The position numbers and the translations under genes were made by a program. From positions 23,328 through 87,327 of the forward strand of contig CAWIZY010000015.1 of assembly GCA_963840725.1 (NCBI GenBank): a stretch of 64,000 nt of DNA. The letters are read 5' to 3'. Within the stretch, counting starts at the first letter, position 1. Every line of letters starts with the position of its first letter. Positions 8,125 to 19,159 of the stretch are shown piece by piece. The notes below the pieces were generated by a model that worked only from the letters and a program-made list of their open reading frames with translations, had not been told where the DNA came from and did no database searches. Source of the DNA: CAVWDU01 sp963840725. GTDB lineage: Bacteria > Pseudomonadota > Gammaproteobacteria > Pseudomonadales > Halieaceae.

Positions 8125-9401
8125 GATCTGCTGCACTTTGTATCGATAAGCCCGTGAGCTACAGCCCGAGAACAGGGTTATTTATTAGCTATGCAAAACG
8201 TTTTCTGCTTAAACAGCTGAAAAACATCCGGCACGGAGAGCTGATCATCAATGACGGTAACGAGCAACATGTCTTTGGCCAGCCTGACAAACGGCTGCCA
8301 AAAGTGGTCGTCATTACCGTACATGACAGGGCCTTTTACACAGATATCCTCATGAACAGCGCAGTCGGCGGTGGAGAAGCCTATATCAAAGGCTACTGGT
8401 CTTGTGAGGACCTGACCGGCATGGTCGAGCTGTTCATCTGCAACCGCCCGTATTTCGACGGCAACGGACTTGGTCGTCAATGGTTTTCCAGACCTCTGCA
8501 AATGCTGCAGGGATTTCTCAGGCGAAATACACTGAAAGGAAGCCGCCGCAATATCAAGGCACACTACGATATCGGCAATGACCTCTTCAAATTGTTTCTC
8601 GATAAAACCATGATGTACTCCTGTGGGATCTTTAGCCATGAACAGGCCACATTGCAGGAAGCATCCGAGACAAAACTCGATCGCATTTGCCAGAAGCTGG
8701 AACTCAAGCCAGCTGATCATGTACTCGAGATCGGTACTGGCTGGGGCGGGTTCGCAATTTATGCCGCCAGACACTATGGCTGCCGTGTCACGACGACAAC
8801 GATCTCACAAGAACAGCATGAATATGCCAGCCAGCGGGTGCGTGAAGCCGGCCTGGAAGACCGGGTAACCGTGTTATTTGACGACTACCGTGAACTTCAT
8901 GGGCAATATGACAAGCTGGTATCTATCGAGATGATCGAGGCCATCGGCCATCAATATTTTGATACCTACTTCAGCAAATGCACACATTTGCTGAAACCCG
9001 ATGGCATGATGCTGCTGCAGTCTATAACCATTGCCGATCAGCGCTACCCCGTTGCGAAGAAGTCGATCGACTACATCCAGCGTTTTATCTTTCCTGGCGG
9101 TTGCCTGCCTTCCGTTGCTGCTCTGAGCGACACCATCGCGAGAAGTACCGATATGCGCGTTTTTCACCTGGAAGATATCGGCCCGCATTATGCAAAAACT
9201 CTGCAGCTGTGGCGCCAGCGGTTTTTCGAGAATATTGAGAAAGTCAGGCAACTGGGTTACCCAGAGCAGTTTATCCGCATGTGGGAATATTATTTCTGCT
9301 ACTGCGAAGGTGGCTTCAGACAGCAATCTATCGGCACGGTGCAGTTGCTACTAACGAAACCGGAGACACTGCGCAAGGCATTGACAAGTACGGACTACTA
9401 A
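8121..9401 (+). CDS. cfa: Cyclopropane-fatty-acyl-phospholipid synthase
   Basis: 426 residues, slightly longer than Cfa of enteric bacteria. It has the substrate-entry motif AHYDIGNDLFKLFLD near residue 148, the SAM motif LEIGTGWGGFAIYAA near 200, and SIEMIEAIGHQYFDTYF near 268; the C-terminal YYFCYCEGGFRQQSIG block is intact. It transfers a methylene group from SAM to a cis double bond of membrane phospholipid acyl chains. It is the second Cfa-like methyltransferase of this operon. The start ATG overlaps the DUF1365 stop. cfa is the usual symbol, but in this cluster the enzyme may serve the furan-lipid branch. Confidence 0.9.
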   Translation: MRSAALCIDKPVSYSPRTGLFISYAKRFLLKQLKNIRHGELIINDGNEQHVFGQPDKRLPKVVVITVHDRAFYTDILMNSAVGGGEAYIKGYWSCEDLTGMVELFICNRPYFDGNGLGRQWFSRPLQMLQGFLRRNTLKGSRRNIKAHYDIGNDLFKLFLDKTMMYSCGIFSHEQATLQEASETKLDRICQKLELKPADHVLEIGTGWGGFAIYAARHYGCRVTTTTISQEQHEYASQRVREAGLEDRVTVLFDDYRELHGQYDKLVSIEMIEAIGHQYFDTYFSKCTHLLKPDGMMLLQSITIADQRYPVAKKSIDYIQRFIFPGGCLPSVAALSDTIARSTDMRVFHLEDIGPHYAKTLQLWRQRFFENIEKVRQLGYPEQFIRMWEYYFCYCEGGFRQQSIGTVQLLLTKPETLRKALTSTDY

Positions 9402-9428
9402 TCACCAGACAGCAACAGGAGAAACATC

Positions 9429-9659
9429 ATGATAACCTCGACACTTGACCCGATATCCATGAATGACGTCAATGACACAGATAACGCCCCTTTCGTCATT
9501 GAAGGAGAAGGCAATAACGCGCTGAAGGTTTATTTTGAATCCGAACAAAACAAGCAGGAGTATCTTGGTATCGAAGTACATGGCTCGGGCGACATGCCCG
9601 GCTTGAAGAAGATATACGATGATATGGCAGATAATCCAAACACCGGATCTATCAACTAG
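9429..9659 (+). CDS. Small acidic orphan protein, last gene of the operon
   Basis: 76 residues starting at an ATG preceded by the strong site AACAGGAGAAAC. The protein is acidic and Asn/Asp-rich with no membrane segment or Cys; a central FVIEGEGNNALKVYFE stretch looks like paired beta strands. I do not recognise a family. It lies 27 bases after cfa on the same strand with good ribosome-site spacing, so it is probably translated with the operon. Confidence 0.6.
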   Translation: MITSTLDPISMNDVNDTDNAPFVIEGEGNNALKVYFESEQNKQEYLGIEVHGSGDMPGLKKIYDDMADNPNTGSIN

Positions 9660-10083
9660 GCACAGTCGCGAAAAATACACCGCCAAACCATCAGGCGGCT
9701 TTGCGGCGGCATCGCTGATGAGTTACAGGGCGACATCGCGGTCAAACGATGATGGAAATGCCGGTCAGACTGCTGGACGGCCTGTTACGCGGGCCCCGGC
9801 AAAGCCTGATTCTTGATTCCTCCAGCCTGGTCGTCAGTTTGATTATGACTCCAGGCATTTCTACGCACTCTGTCAGCCTCCAGTGGTGATTCCGGCGGCG
9901 CACACAGAACGCGAGCAGCGCTACAGATACCCTCCTATTAATCAAACACTTAATATATCTATTTTATCAGTTCAAAGCAGCGCGAACAGGGCTGGAGGGC
10001 ACTGTCAAATCAGTCTTAAAGTTTTATGCCTCGGATACCGAAAAATACACTGACACATTTCGTAATAATCAGGGTCGCAGTCT
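9660..10083. other. Intergenic region, no gene recognised
   Basis: 424 bases between the operon and the HDOD gene. An open 46-codon frame starts at 9750 but resembles nothing known and has no ribosome site. A short sequence, CGAAAAATACAC, occurs near both ends (about 9669 and 10039). AT-rich sequence at 9945-9970 may hold the HDOD promoter. No clear terminator was found. Confidence 0.5.
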
Positions 10084-10974
10084 ATGGAAGTACCACACGT
10101 TATTGGATCAACCCGGACGACGCCTGAGGAACTGATCAGCCAGACAACCGAGCTGGTTTCTCTACCCGATATCTACGTGCGTATCAAGGCGGTCATATAT
10201 GACCCGGACTCAACAATGACGGATGTTTCCAACGTCCTGTCTCATGACCCGGCCATCTGCGCAAGAATTCTGAAAGTCGCAAACAGCGCGTTTTTCGGTG
10301 CCCCTTCGCAAGTAGAAACGGTCAAGGCCGCCGTCCGTCTGCTTGGCACAGAACAGGTCCATGACCTGGTACTCGCCGCAACTATCACCAAATCCTTTCC
10401 TGACATTCCTGACAACCTGATCAGCATGGAAGATTTCTGGGTCAACAGTGTACGCTGCGGCCTGCTCGCGAGGCTGCTGGCAGAGCAGTGCAATTCTGCG
10501 GATAGCGAACGTTTCTTCGTCGGAAGCCTGTTACATGACATGGGCCACTTGATCATGTATCAAGCCGTCCCTGACGAAAGCCAGGAAGCACTGATTATAG
10601 CCCGACAGGATGACAGACCACTGTACATGGTGGAGCGCGATATCGTAGGTTGCGACTATGCTCAGGTCGGCTCACAGCTCATGCAAAGCTGGAACTTCCC
10701 GGAGAACTGGATTCAGGCGGTGCGTTACCATAATGAACCCGCCAACGCGCAGGAATTTATATTTGATGCGTCTATTATGCATCTTTCAACACGGCTTAAA
10801 GACATGGACTGCTCCACCGAGTCTTCGGACATTGATCTGAGCATGATCGACCCTGTAGCCTGGGAGAAAACGGGACTGTCCGAGACCATGATCAGGCCGA
10901 TCATGATCGCAGCCGATGAGCAACTCAGCGCCGCAGTAGAAGCCTTTTTCCCGGAGTACCGTCAATACGCCTAG
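10084..10974 (+). CDS. HDOD domain signalling protein
   Basis: 296 residues. The HDOD domain covers about residues 10-210. Visible landmarks are LSHDPAICARILKVANSAFFG, LLGTEQVHDLVLAATITK and FFVGSLLHDMGHLIMYQ. The HD pair is partly kept, but the family is regarded as a non-catalytic relative of HD phosphohydrolases used in regulation. There is no attached GGDEF or receiver domain. It stands alone after a 424-base gap and has no frameshift. Confidence 0.88.
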   Translation: MEVPHVIGSTRTTPEELISQTTELVSLPDIYVRIKAVIYDPDSTMTDVSNVLSHDPAICARILKVANSAFFGAPSQVETVKAAVRLLGTEQVHDLVLAATITKSFPDIPDNLISMEDFWVNSVRCGLLARLLAEQCNSADSERFFVGSLLHDMGHLIMYQAVPDESQEALIIARQDDRPLYMVERDIVGCDYAQVGSQLMQSWNFPENWIQAVRYHNEPANAQEFIFDASIMHLSTRLKDMDCSTESSDIDLSMIDPVAWEKTGLSETMIRPIMIAADEQLSAAVEAFFPEYRQYA

Positions 10975-11324
10975 ACTGGCGCGGCGCCACAATTAATCAC
11001 GACCACTCGGTGAAGATACCAGCGTCGTCAGGTCTGGTCTGGATGTCTCATACAGCCTTTGTCTCCGATATGGCGAACCTGACCCCGAATCATCGAACTC
11101 ACCTGTGTTCGACGAATACCGATAATGATTATCTCTCTATTGACCAGGGACCGGAATCCAGCGCCTGTTACTTCATCAATCGCGAATCCTTTGCCATGGA
11201 CAACAGGTCTTCAGCGGGGATGAGCTACTGCGCTGTGAGGAAAAGGTAAAAGGTATATAGGTGCGCGAATGCTCATGTCATACGAACTACAACGCCGGGC
11301 TGACAGCCTCAAACACTGTTTTCA
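10975..11324. other. Intergenic region, no gene recognised
   Basis: 350 bases. A GTG-started 79-codon frame (11010-11249) has no ribosome site and no family resemblance, so it is not called. No tRNA, repeat or strong hairpin was found. Confidence 0.5.
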
Positions 11325-11797
11325 CTAATGGTCGTGGTCGCTATAGTACCCACGCCGTGCATCGCTCAGTAAGGCCTGAAAATCCTCACCGCGGAGATGC
11401 ACCAGTTGTTCATGGTCTCCCGCCTCGAAATACACATCGGCAAGGTTGGTCAGCGACTCGTCCAGCAAGGTCTCGATTCCGTAGGCAGGCCCGAGCGGCG
11501 GCACTGCTCCCGGCTCACAATCATCGAACAACCCGGCAATTTCAAGCCTTGTTGCCAATCGCAGGTCGCGATTGAGCTCGTGACGAAGATAACCCATCTT
11601 CAGCCAGCTATCCGCCGGTATCACGACAATCACATAGCTGGACGCATCCTTTACTACCACGGCCTTGGCGATATGATCCTCGGAGATATGTGCCGCCTGG
11701 CCGTTTCATGACTGGATGTTGTGTGGGGGTGCAGCGTCAGATCATATTCCATATTTCGCTGAATCAGATAGCGTTGCTGAGTTGCTGCAATAGTCAT
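11325..11797 (-). CDS. YbaK/aminoacyl-tRNA deacylase-domain protein, frameshifted
   Basis: The frame ending at 11325 carries the C-terminal two thirds of a YbaK-type editing domain: MGYLRHELNR, RLATRLEIAGLFDDCEPG, then VPPLGPAYGIETLLDESL and YFEAGDHEQLVHLRGEDF. The N-terminus is in another frame from ATG 11797, which has GGGGAG seven bases upstream, and the two meet near 11,690 (HISEDHIAKAVVVKD across the join). The complete product is about 157 residues, normal for the family. Such domains hydrolyse mischarged aminoacyl-tRNA in trans. The frameshift is probably a sequence error because both halves are well conserved. Confidence 0.8.
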
Positions 11798-11799
11798 CG

Positions 11800-12025
11800 G
11801 ATCACTCCCCGGTAAACAGGCTCTGACACGGGCCTCAGGCGGAATCCCTGGCGGCACTTCGGGCGGTGCGCCTGGTGGCACTTCGGGCGGTGGCGGAGGT
11901 TCTGATTCCGGCGCCGGATCACCTGGGATCTCTGGAGGCTGTTCAGGCGGCACTTCCGGTGGCGATACCGGAGGCATCTCCGGATTTCCGGAACAGGTTG
12001 GTTGAAAAAAAGACAGGAATACCAT
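11800..12025 (-). CDS. Small proline-rich protein with PPEVPP-type repeats
   Basis: From ATG 12025 the frame reads a short hydrophobic stretch with a Cys (MVFLSFFQPTCSGNPEMPP) and then about 60 residues of Pro/Glu repeats such as PPEVPPEQPPEIP and PPEVPPGAPPEVPPGIPP. In the raw sequence the frame has no stop and runs into the deacylase gene. A one-base shift would end it at TGA just before ATG 11797, so I infer an indel. The repeat could form a polyproline spacer, and the N-terminus could be a lipoprotein signal. No function can be given. Confidence 0.45.
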
Positions 12026-12216
12026 TGCTGCGCGCCTCTTGCGTCTTCCTTTTCGCTTTGTATAAGTGTAGTCCACCCGGCGACAACTTCAATTGAGTTG
12101 GATTAAAGCTGGTCCGGGCGGATGCAACTGTTCTCTTGTTCCGGCAGAGCAGCTCCGAGAACCTACCTTTTCCGCCAGGACATGGCACATTAAATCAGGA
12201 TTAACGCTGTCTCGAT

Positions 12217-12655
12217 TCACTCCGGCCAGGACAAGTGTTTGCGAACCACATCAGCCGGCTGTTGGACAAGATTCTTGTCAATCTGTTCGGTGACCAGCTC
12301 CTTGACGCCATCACTGAGGTTGTCACGCAGCAACCCAAGGAAAGCGGGTGGCGCGATCAACACCAGCCGGTTAAATACGTCTTCCTTTCGTGCTGCCTCC
12401 AGCCGATCGGCGAGCATTCCGGCGAACTCGGCTCTTTCTGCATCCCGGGCATTGGTTTTGTTATCCAGAACATGCCGACCCTGACCGACACTGCCACCGT
12501 CGCTACCCGACTGATCTGCAACCAGATCACCTTCATGCAGTCGGGATTCAGGATGCACAAAATCACCCGATTTCCAATAGAGGCGCCTTACGGTTTTCAG
12601 CCGAATAAAGTTTGGCGCGACTGCTTTCTGCGGCAAGAACCCATATGCAAGACAT
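12217..12655 (-). CDS. Host-attachment-like protein (PF10116 type), frameshifted
   Basis: From ATG 12655, preceded by GGGAGGG at good spacing, the peptide MSCIWVLAAESSRAKLYSAE is the family's beta-strand opening. It then shifts near 12,570 into the frame ending at 12217, which holds FVHPESRLHEGDLVADQSG, a short GQGRHV block and LVLIAPPAFLGLLRDNL. Total length is about 146 residues, typical of the family. It was named from a plant-attachment phenotype, and its fold resembles the release-factor-like baeRF group; the molecular role is unclear. The alternative TTG 12660 gives a wrong N-terminus. Confidence 0.82.
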
Positions 12656-13081
12656 GACAACTACCCTCCCTATAGTTACACAGCAAATTATGCACCGCTT
12701 ATGCAGGAAAATCGTTGAGCCACATCATTAAGCACTCAATCGGGACTAATCCTGGAAAACTGCAGCATTCAATTATTGTGTGTTCTGTCACTGTAAATTT
12801 CGCCAGCAACACTATCAGGTCAATCGACTGATGCAATAAAGTAGCCGGTTATTGCTTTAATAATTTTTTCAATAAGAAGCGAAACATAATGACGTAGAGG
12901 ATGAATATTCCTGTGAACAGTTCTACCTGAACCGTGCAGACATTTCTCCGGTATTTGGCCGCACACGGCCCGGCAGCTCTCTGGCAGATTGTCAGATAAG
13001 AACGATATGGGCACCCGTCAGGGAGTTAAAGCGTAAAGCATGGCCACATAAAACTCCCGTTTGCCTTGCCTCTATCCGTTC
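12656..13081. other. Intergenic region, no gene recognised
   Basis: 426 bases, AT-rich at 12,830-12,900. Six short frames exist, none with a ribosome site or family resemblance. The last 40 bases before ptsP hold no clear terminator. Confidence 0.5.
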
Positions 13082-15409
13082 TCATCTGCCGGCATGCACC
13101 AGACCTCCCAGTCCGGCCTGTACCAACGTCCCGGAAAGCAACTTGCGAATCTCGCCCGCCTTCTCCATCTGCAGCACTTCATTCAGCAGGGACTGCGCCT
13201 GAACCCGGGAGAAGGTCCGGATCACGGATTTAATGCGTGGTAAATCACCTGCGCTCATACTCAGACTGTGGATGCCCATGCCCAGTAGCAGAATAGCCAT
13301 GGCCGGGTCACCGCCCGCCTGGCCGCAGACGCTGACCGGTTTATTGTGCTGTTCACCCGCTTCCACGACCTGCTGCAGCGCTTTTATTACTGCCGGGTGC
13401 AGGAAATCGAAGTGCGCGGCCACCCGCTCATTACTGCGGTCCACTGCGAGCAGATATTGCGTGAGGTCGTTGGTGCCGATAGAAAGAAAGTCGACGCGAC
13501 TCGCCAGCGCAGACACCTGATAGACTGCCGAAGGCACTTCAATCATCAAGCCGCAGGGCGGCAGAATCACATTTACCCCGGCGTCTACCAGCTCCTGCCA
13601 GGTGCGTCGAATCAGGTAAACCGCCTCTTCAGCCTCGTCTACACTGGCCACCATCGGCACCAGAATCCTCAGGTTCTCGAGTCCCACCGAAGCCCGCAGC
13701 ATGGCACGAAGCTGCGTAATAAGAATGACAGGATTATCCAGGGCAAAACGAATACCCCGCCAGCCGAGTGCCGGATTCGGTTCGGTTATCGGGAAGTAAG
13801 GCAACGCCTTGTCGCCGCCAACGTCGAGTGTCCGCAGTGTCACCGGGTTAGGCGCAAAGGCCTCAAGGACCTGCCGATAGAGTAGCCGTTGTTCTTCCTC
13901 GCCCGGAAACTGTTCGCGCAGCATGAACGGTAATTCTGTGCGATACAGGCCGATGCCCTCGGCACCAACACTGAGTGACCGGGATCAGATCCGCCAGTAT
14001 TCCGGCATTGGCATACAGTGCCACGCGAAACCCATCGGGGTTTCCGCCGGCAGATCTTTGAGGTGTTCCAGCTCGCTTGATAATGCCCGCTCCTCCCGCT
14101 CCAGGCGCGAAAATTCCTGGCGTACCGCATCACCCGGATTGACGTAGAGTCTGCCGCGATAGCCATCAATAACGAGCTCTGCCGCCTCGAGCTGGCTGAA
14201 CGGGACAAGACCCGCTGTACCGACGACCGCCGGTATCCCCATGGCACGGGCCAGGATGGATAAATGCGAGAGACTGGAGCCGTGGCCGGAGATGATGCCT
14301 GACGAGACGATCAACCGGCACCCTGCCGAGGTCGATGGGCCCCAGATCCTCACCCACCAGAATTGTTTGTGCCGGGTAGTCCTGCTGTGCATCGGCGGAC
14401 TGCAGGAGGTGTGCAAGGATACGCCGTCCAATGTCGCGGATATCCCGTGCCCGTTCCCTTAGATAGGCATCATCTATCGCCATGAATTGATCGGCATACT
14501 GATCGATCGTGTCACGCAACGCCCCGGGCGCCCAATTGCCCGCGTGGATCCTCTCAACTGTTGCCTCGACCAGCATGTCACTGGAAGCAATCATGGCCAG
14601 CGCTTCGAACAGCGCCCGATCCTCCGGCAGCAATGTGCCAGCCGAAGTCTGTCTGCAGGCGGCGCAATTCATTGGCAACATTATTTACTGCAGCACGGAA
14701 CGCTGCTTCCTCTGCGTGCAGATCCTGCGGAACCCGATCAGGAACGCTTTCCAGCTCCGCCGGTGAATAGGCAACTACACCGATGCCCAAAGCGACGCCT
14801 GGCGCACCTGCGATTGCATCCACGTAATTATCATTGCGACGCGTGGTCAGACGCGAACAGCTCAACAGCGCCACTTGCCCGCGCAAGAGTTATCACGCCG
14901 GCCAGTTGCGCTGCCAGAGTAACGAGAAAGGCAACATCTGTATCCCGGTATCTGCGTACCTCGGCCTGTTGAACCACAATGACGCCCAGCGTCTTACCAC
15001 GGTGAATGACCGGCACACCGAGAAAGCCGTGGTAGGGTTCTTCGCCAGCATTGCGGTATCAACTTGAATCGGGGATGTCGGGCGGCATCACGCACATTGA
15101 CGGGTGCGGAACTTGTTGCCACCAGCCCCACAAGACCTTGCTCAGAATCCAGACACACCTTTCCTATCACTGCCGGGTTCAGGCCCTCTGTGGCCGATAG
15201 CACAAGTGTTCGTGTGGCTGGTCGGTAAGATATATGGAACACACGTCCGTGTGCATCGCTTCCCTGACACTTTTTACGATGATACTTGATGCCTCGGAAA
15301 GATCAGGCGCAGCGCTGACTTCCTGAACAATCCGTTGCAAGGAAACGAGCTTCCGGATGCTCGGCTTTTTTCGGGGTATGTATGCAGACACCTGTTTCAA
15401 GTCCTCCAA
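13082..15409 (-). CDS. ptsP: PTS-Ntr enzyme I (phosphoenolpyruvate-protein phosphotransferase), about six frameshifts
   Basis: Reading frames in sequence reconstruct a full enzyme I-Ntr of about 770 residues. Order: N-terminal GAF domain (LQRIVQEVSAAPDLSEA, then VCSIYLTD; VIGKVCLDSEQGLVGLV; GVPVIHRGKTLGVIVVQQ), helical HPr-binding domain (LLPEDRALFEALAMIASS), swivelling domain with the phosphorylated His in SLSHLSILARAMGIPAVVG, and the PEP-binding TIM barrel (VTLRTLDVGGDKALPYF; LVPMVASVDEAEEAV; SVCGQAGGDPAMAILLLGMG). It autophosphorylates with PEP and passes phosphate to NPr, linking nitrogen status to regulation. Breaks lie near 15,235, 15,060, 14,870, 14,665, 14,320 and 14,000. The start is uncertain: TTG 15409 follows no clear site, although GGAGG overlaps it. 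Since every domain is conserved, errors are likelier than decay. Confidence 0.85.
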
Positions 15410-15657
15410 TCCAAATCTTTCCGCGCATTCCAGATTAGTTGATAGTCGGCGACCCGAACAGCCAGATCAACCAGGAATTACTGCCAGAACTCCGGGAGGG
15501 AACAATCTGCCGCAAACGCGCCTTATGCAGCCCGCACAAACACGAGACTGACTGATGTTATACACCCACCCAGGAATACCCGTCATTACCGTAGGCGCGA
15601 TATCGCGACCAAACAGTCGTTCTTACACTGCTTGTTCAATTCCGGTATAAACACGCC

Positions 15658-16820
15658 ATGCATGAATCAATTGAATTGCAGATGAGCCTGCTGCTGGCCG
15701 TTGCCCTGGCCGGCCACCTGATATCAAGCCTGGTACGCCAACCCGCTGTGGTTGGACAGATTCTGGCCGGTTTAATCGTTGGCCCGAGTGTCTTTGGCTG
15801 GATCACCTACACCACTTTTGTCGCCAATATCGCCCACCTGGGCGCCATTGTTCTTCTGTTCGTTGTGGGCCTGGAATTCCGTGCCCGGGAGCTGGCGGCG
15901 GTTCGCCCCTTTCTCATTGCGGTGGCGGGTGTCGTCGTGCCCTGGCTCGCGGGATTATCTGCTGGCCCGCTGGTTCGACTTCGAGACCAGCAGCGCTATG
16001 CTGATCGGTGTCGCCCTGAGTGCCACCAGCATTGCGATTACTGCCGATACACTGCGCGAACTGGGCCGGCTACAGTCGCCAGAAGCCAGGCTGATTATCG
16101 GCGCAGCGGTGATTGACGACGTGCTGGCCTTGCTCGCCCTGTCATTGGTAGACCAGGCTCGGCAGCGGTGTTCTCGAACCCACTATGATTATCCTGTTGG
16201 CGGTTAAAGCCGTTGCTTTCATCGCTGTCGGTGCGTGGCTTGGCCAGCGATTGCTCAGGCAATTATGCGAGAAAATAGATGCTTCGCCGCTGTCAGCCCG
16301 GTCACCGGAGTTCGTATTCGTGCTCGGACTGCTGACGGCGTTTGTCTATGCGCTGGTTGCAGAACACCTGGGACTCTCGGCGATTGTCGGCGCGTTCGTG
16401 GCGGGCGTGGTATTCGAGGGCATTCGCGTCAACAAAAGCCGGTCGGTACATATTGGCGCCGAGTATGTTCGTGCTGCCTTTGGGGCGGTATTCTTTGTTT
16501 CCCTTGGCGTACTGGCAGATCTGCGCACACTGAACACCGACACACTGATTTTTGCAGCTGCGCTTACACTTGTCGCCTTTTTTTCCAAATTCATCGGCTG
16601 CGGATTGACCGCCCGCATGACCGGTGTCAGATCAAAAGACAGTATGATCATCGGCATCGGCATGGCGCCACGTGGTGAAGTCGCAATGGTTATCGCCCTG
16701 CTGGCCCTGAATCAGGGCATGATTCAGCAACCCACCTACGTCGCTCTGGTACTGATGAGCCTGTTCACCACCCTGCTGGTCCCGTTACTGCTACGTAACT
16801 GGCTATATCGCAGTCAATAA
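15658..16820 (+). CDS. CPA2-type cation/proton antiporter, two frameshifts
   Basis: Three frames join into a protein of about 387 residues with 11-12 membrane helices. The N-terminal part holds RQPAVVGQILAGLIVGPSVF and IVLLFVVGLEF. The middle part, after a break near 15,955, has SSAMLIGVALSATSIAITAD and IGAAVIDDVLALLALS, whose DD pair is the ion-binding site of CPA2 antiporters. The last part, after a break near 16,170, has GLSAIVGAFVAGVVFEG and FFVSLGVLADLR. It lacks the C-terminal TrkA-N domain of KefB-type proteins, so a Na+ or K+/H+ exchanger is likely. It is not in an obvious operon. Confidence 0.82.
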
Positions 16821-17216
16821 AGAAGTCAGGATTCATGCGGACCGAGCATTCACTTTGGCTCGGGGAGGCAAAACGACAAATGGCTTTTTTGGATAGCGCA
16901 AAATTGATGGCTGGCGATTAACAGCGCGTATTGATTACGCCCTGATGATTTCTTTCGGTGTAACAATGAGCAACATGCGCTTCGATAAAAAAGCCGCCCC
17001 AAAAACCGCCTTAAAACAGAAGGGTCTGTAAAAAGCCTACACCCGAAATTCACCGCCAGCCGTCTACATCCGTAGACTTTTATCATATGCTCATTTTAAT
17101 AGGAGAAACCCCCGTTCCTGCTGGTAAACCCGTGCCTGTAGCGGAGGATTTCTCACGGCTTCGTTGGCAAATAGCCGCAGAATAATTCAATACCGATGAA
17201 CAAAAACAGACCGCCT
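16821..17216. other. Gene-poor end of segment 1 and chimera junction
   Basis: After the antiporter there is a CCGAGC/GCTCGG inverted repeat near 16,851, and a 6-bp hairpin GTCTAC-ATCC-GTAGAC followed by TTTT at 17,062-17,081, which could be a weak terminator. An ATG at 17,087 opens MLILIGETPVPAGKPVPVAE in mid-GC sequence but is cut by a stop and by the composition change at about 17,207. From about 17,217 the sequence is high-GC and reads directly into a PAS domain. Confidence 0.55.
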
Positions 17217-18746
<1,530 letters not shown>

Positions 18747-18766
18747 ACGGACTGGAGGTGACGTGA

Positions 18767-19159
18767 ATGGAGTTCGTGCTCAAGCTTCACGGGGGGTTCC
18801 GCTGGCTGATCGTGCTGGTCGCCGCGGTTGCCATCGTCCGCTACGGTCTGGGCTGGCTGCGCAAGTCCGAGTTCAAGGGGATGGACCGCGGCCTGATGGC
18901 CGCCTTCAGCGGCCTGCTCGACCTGAATGCGGTGTTCGGTCTGATCCTGCTCTTCGGCCTGGGCGGCGGAATGCTGCGCCAGCGGATGGAGCACCTGGCG
19001 ACGATGCTCCTCGCCCTTGTCGCGGCTCACCTCTCGGTGATCTGGAAGCGCTCCGATGACGCGCAGGCCAGGTTCCGCAACAACCTGGTCGTCATCGTCG
19101 TCGCTCTGGCGCTGATCGTGATCGGCGTGGTGCGCTTGCGGGGTGGCTGGGTCTTCTAG
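18767..19159 (+). CDS. Small four-helix membrane protein
   Basis: 130 residues. Four hydrophobic helices are evident, with conserved-looking LKLHGGFRWLIVLVAAVA at the N-terminus, RGLMAAFSGLLDLNAVFGL in helix 2 and LLALVAAHLSVIW in helix 3; the His residues could bind haem, but this is a guess. It resembles an uncharacterised family found in several phyla. The ATG at 18767 follows GGAGGTGACGTG and lies 20 bases after the kinase stop, so the two may be co-transcribed. No frameshift. Confidence 0.7.
   Translation: MEFVLKLHGGFRWLIVLVAAVAIVRYGLGWLRKSEFKGMDRGLMAAFSGLLDLNAVFGLILLFGLGGGMLRQRMEHLATMLLALVAAHLSVIWKRSDDAQARFRNNLVVIVVALALIVIGVVRLRGGWVF

Noticed and set aside
11010..11249. 79-codon plus-strand gene after the HDOD protein
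   Set aside because: It has a GTG start without ribosome site and no recognisable fold.
13082..15409. Calling ptsP a pseudogene
   Set aside because: All domains and catalytic residues are conserved across the breaks; many other genes nearby have the same kind of single-base break, so sequence error is more likely.
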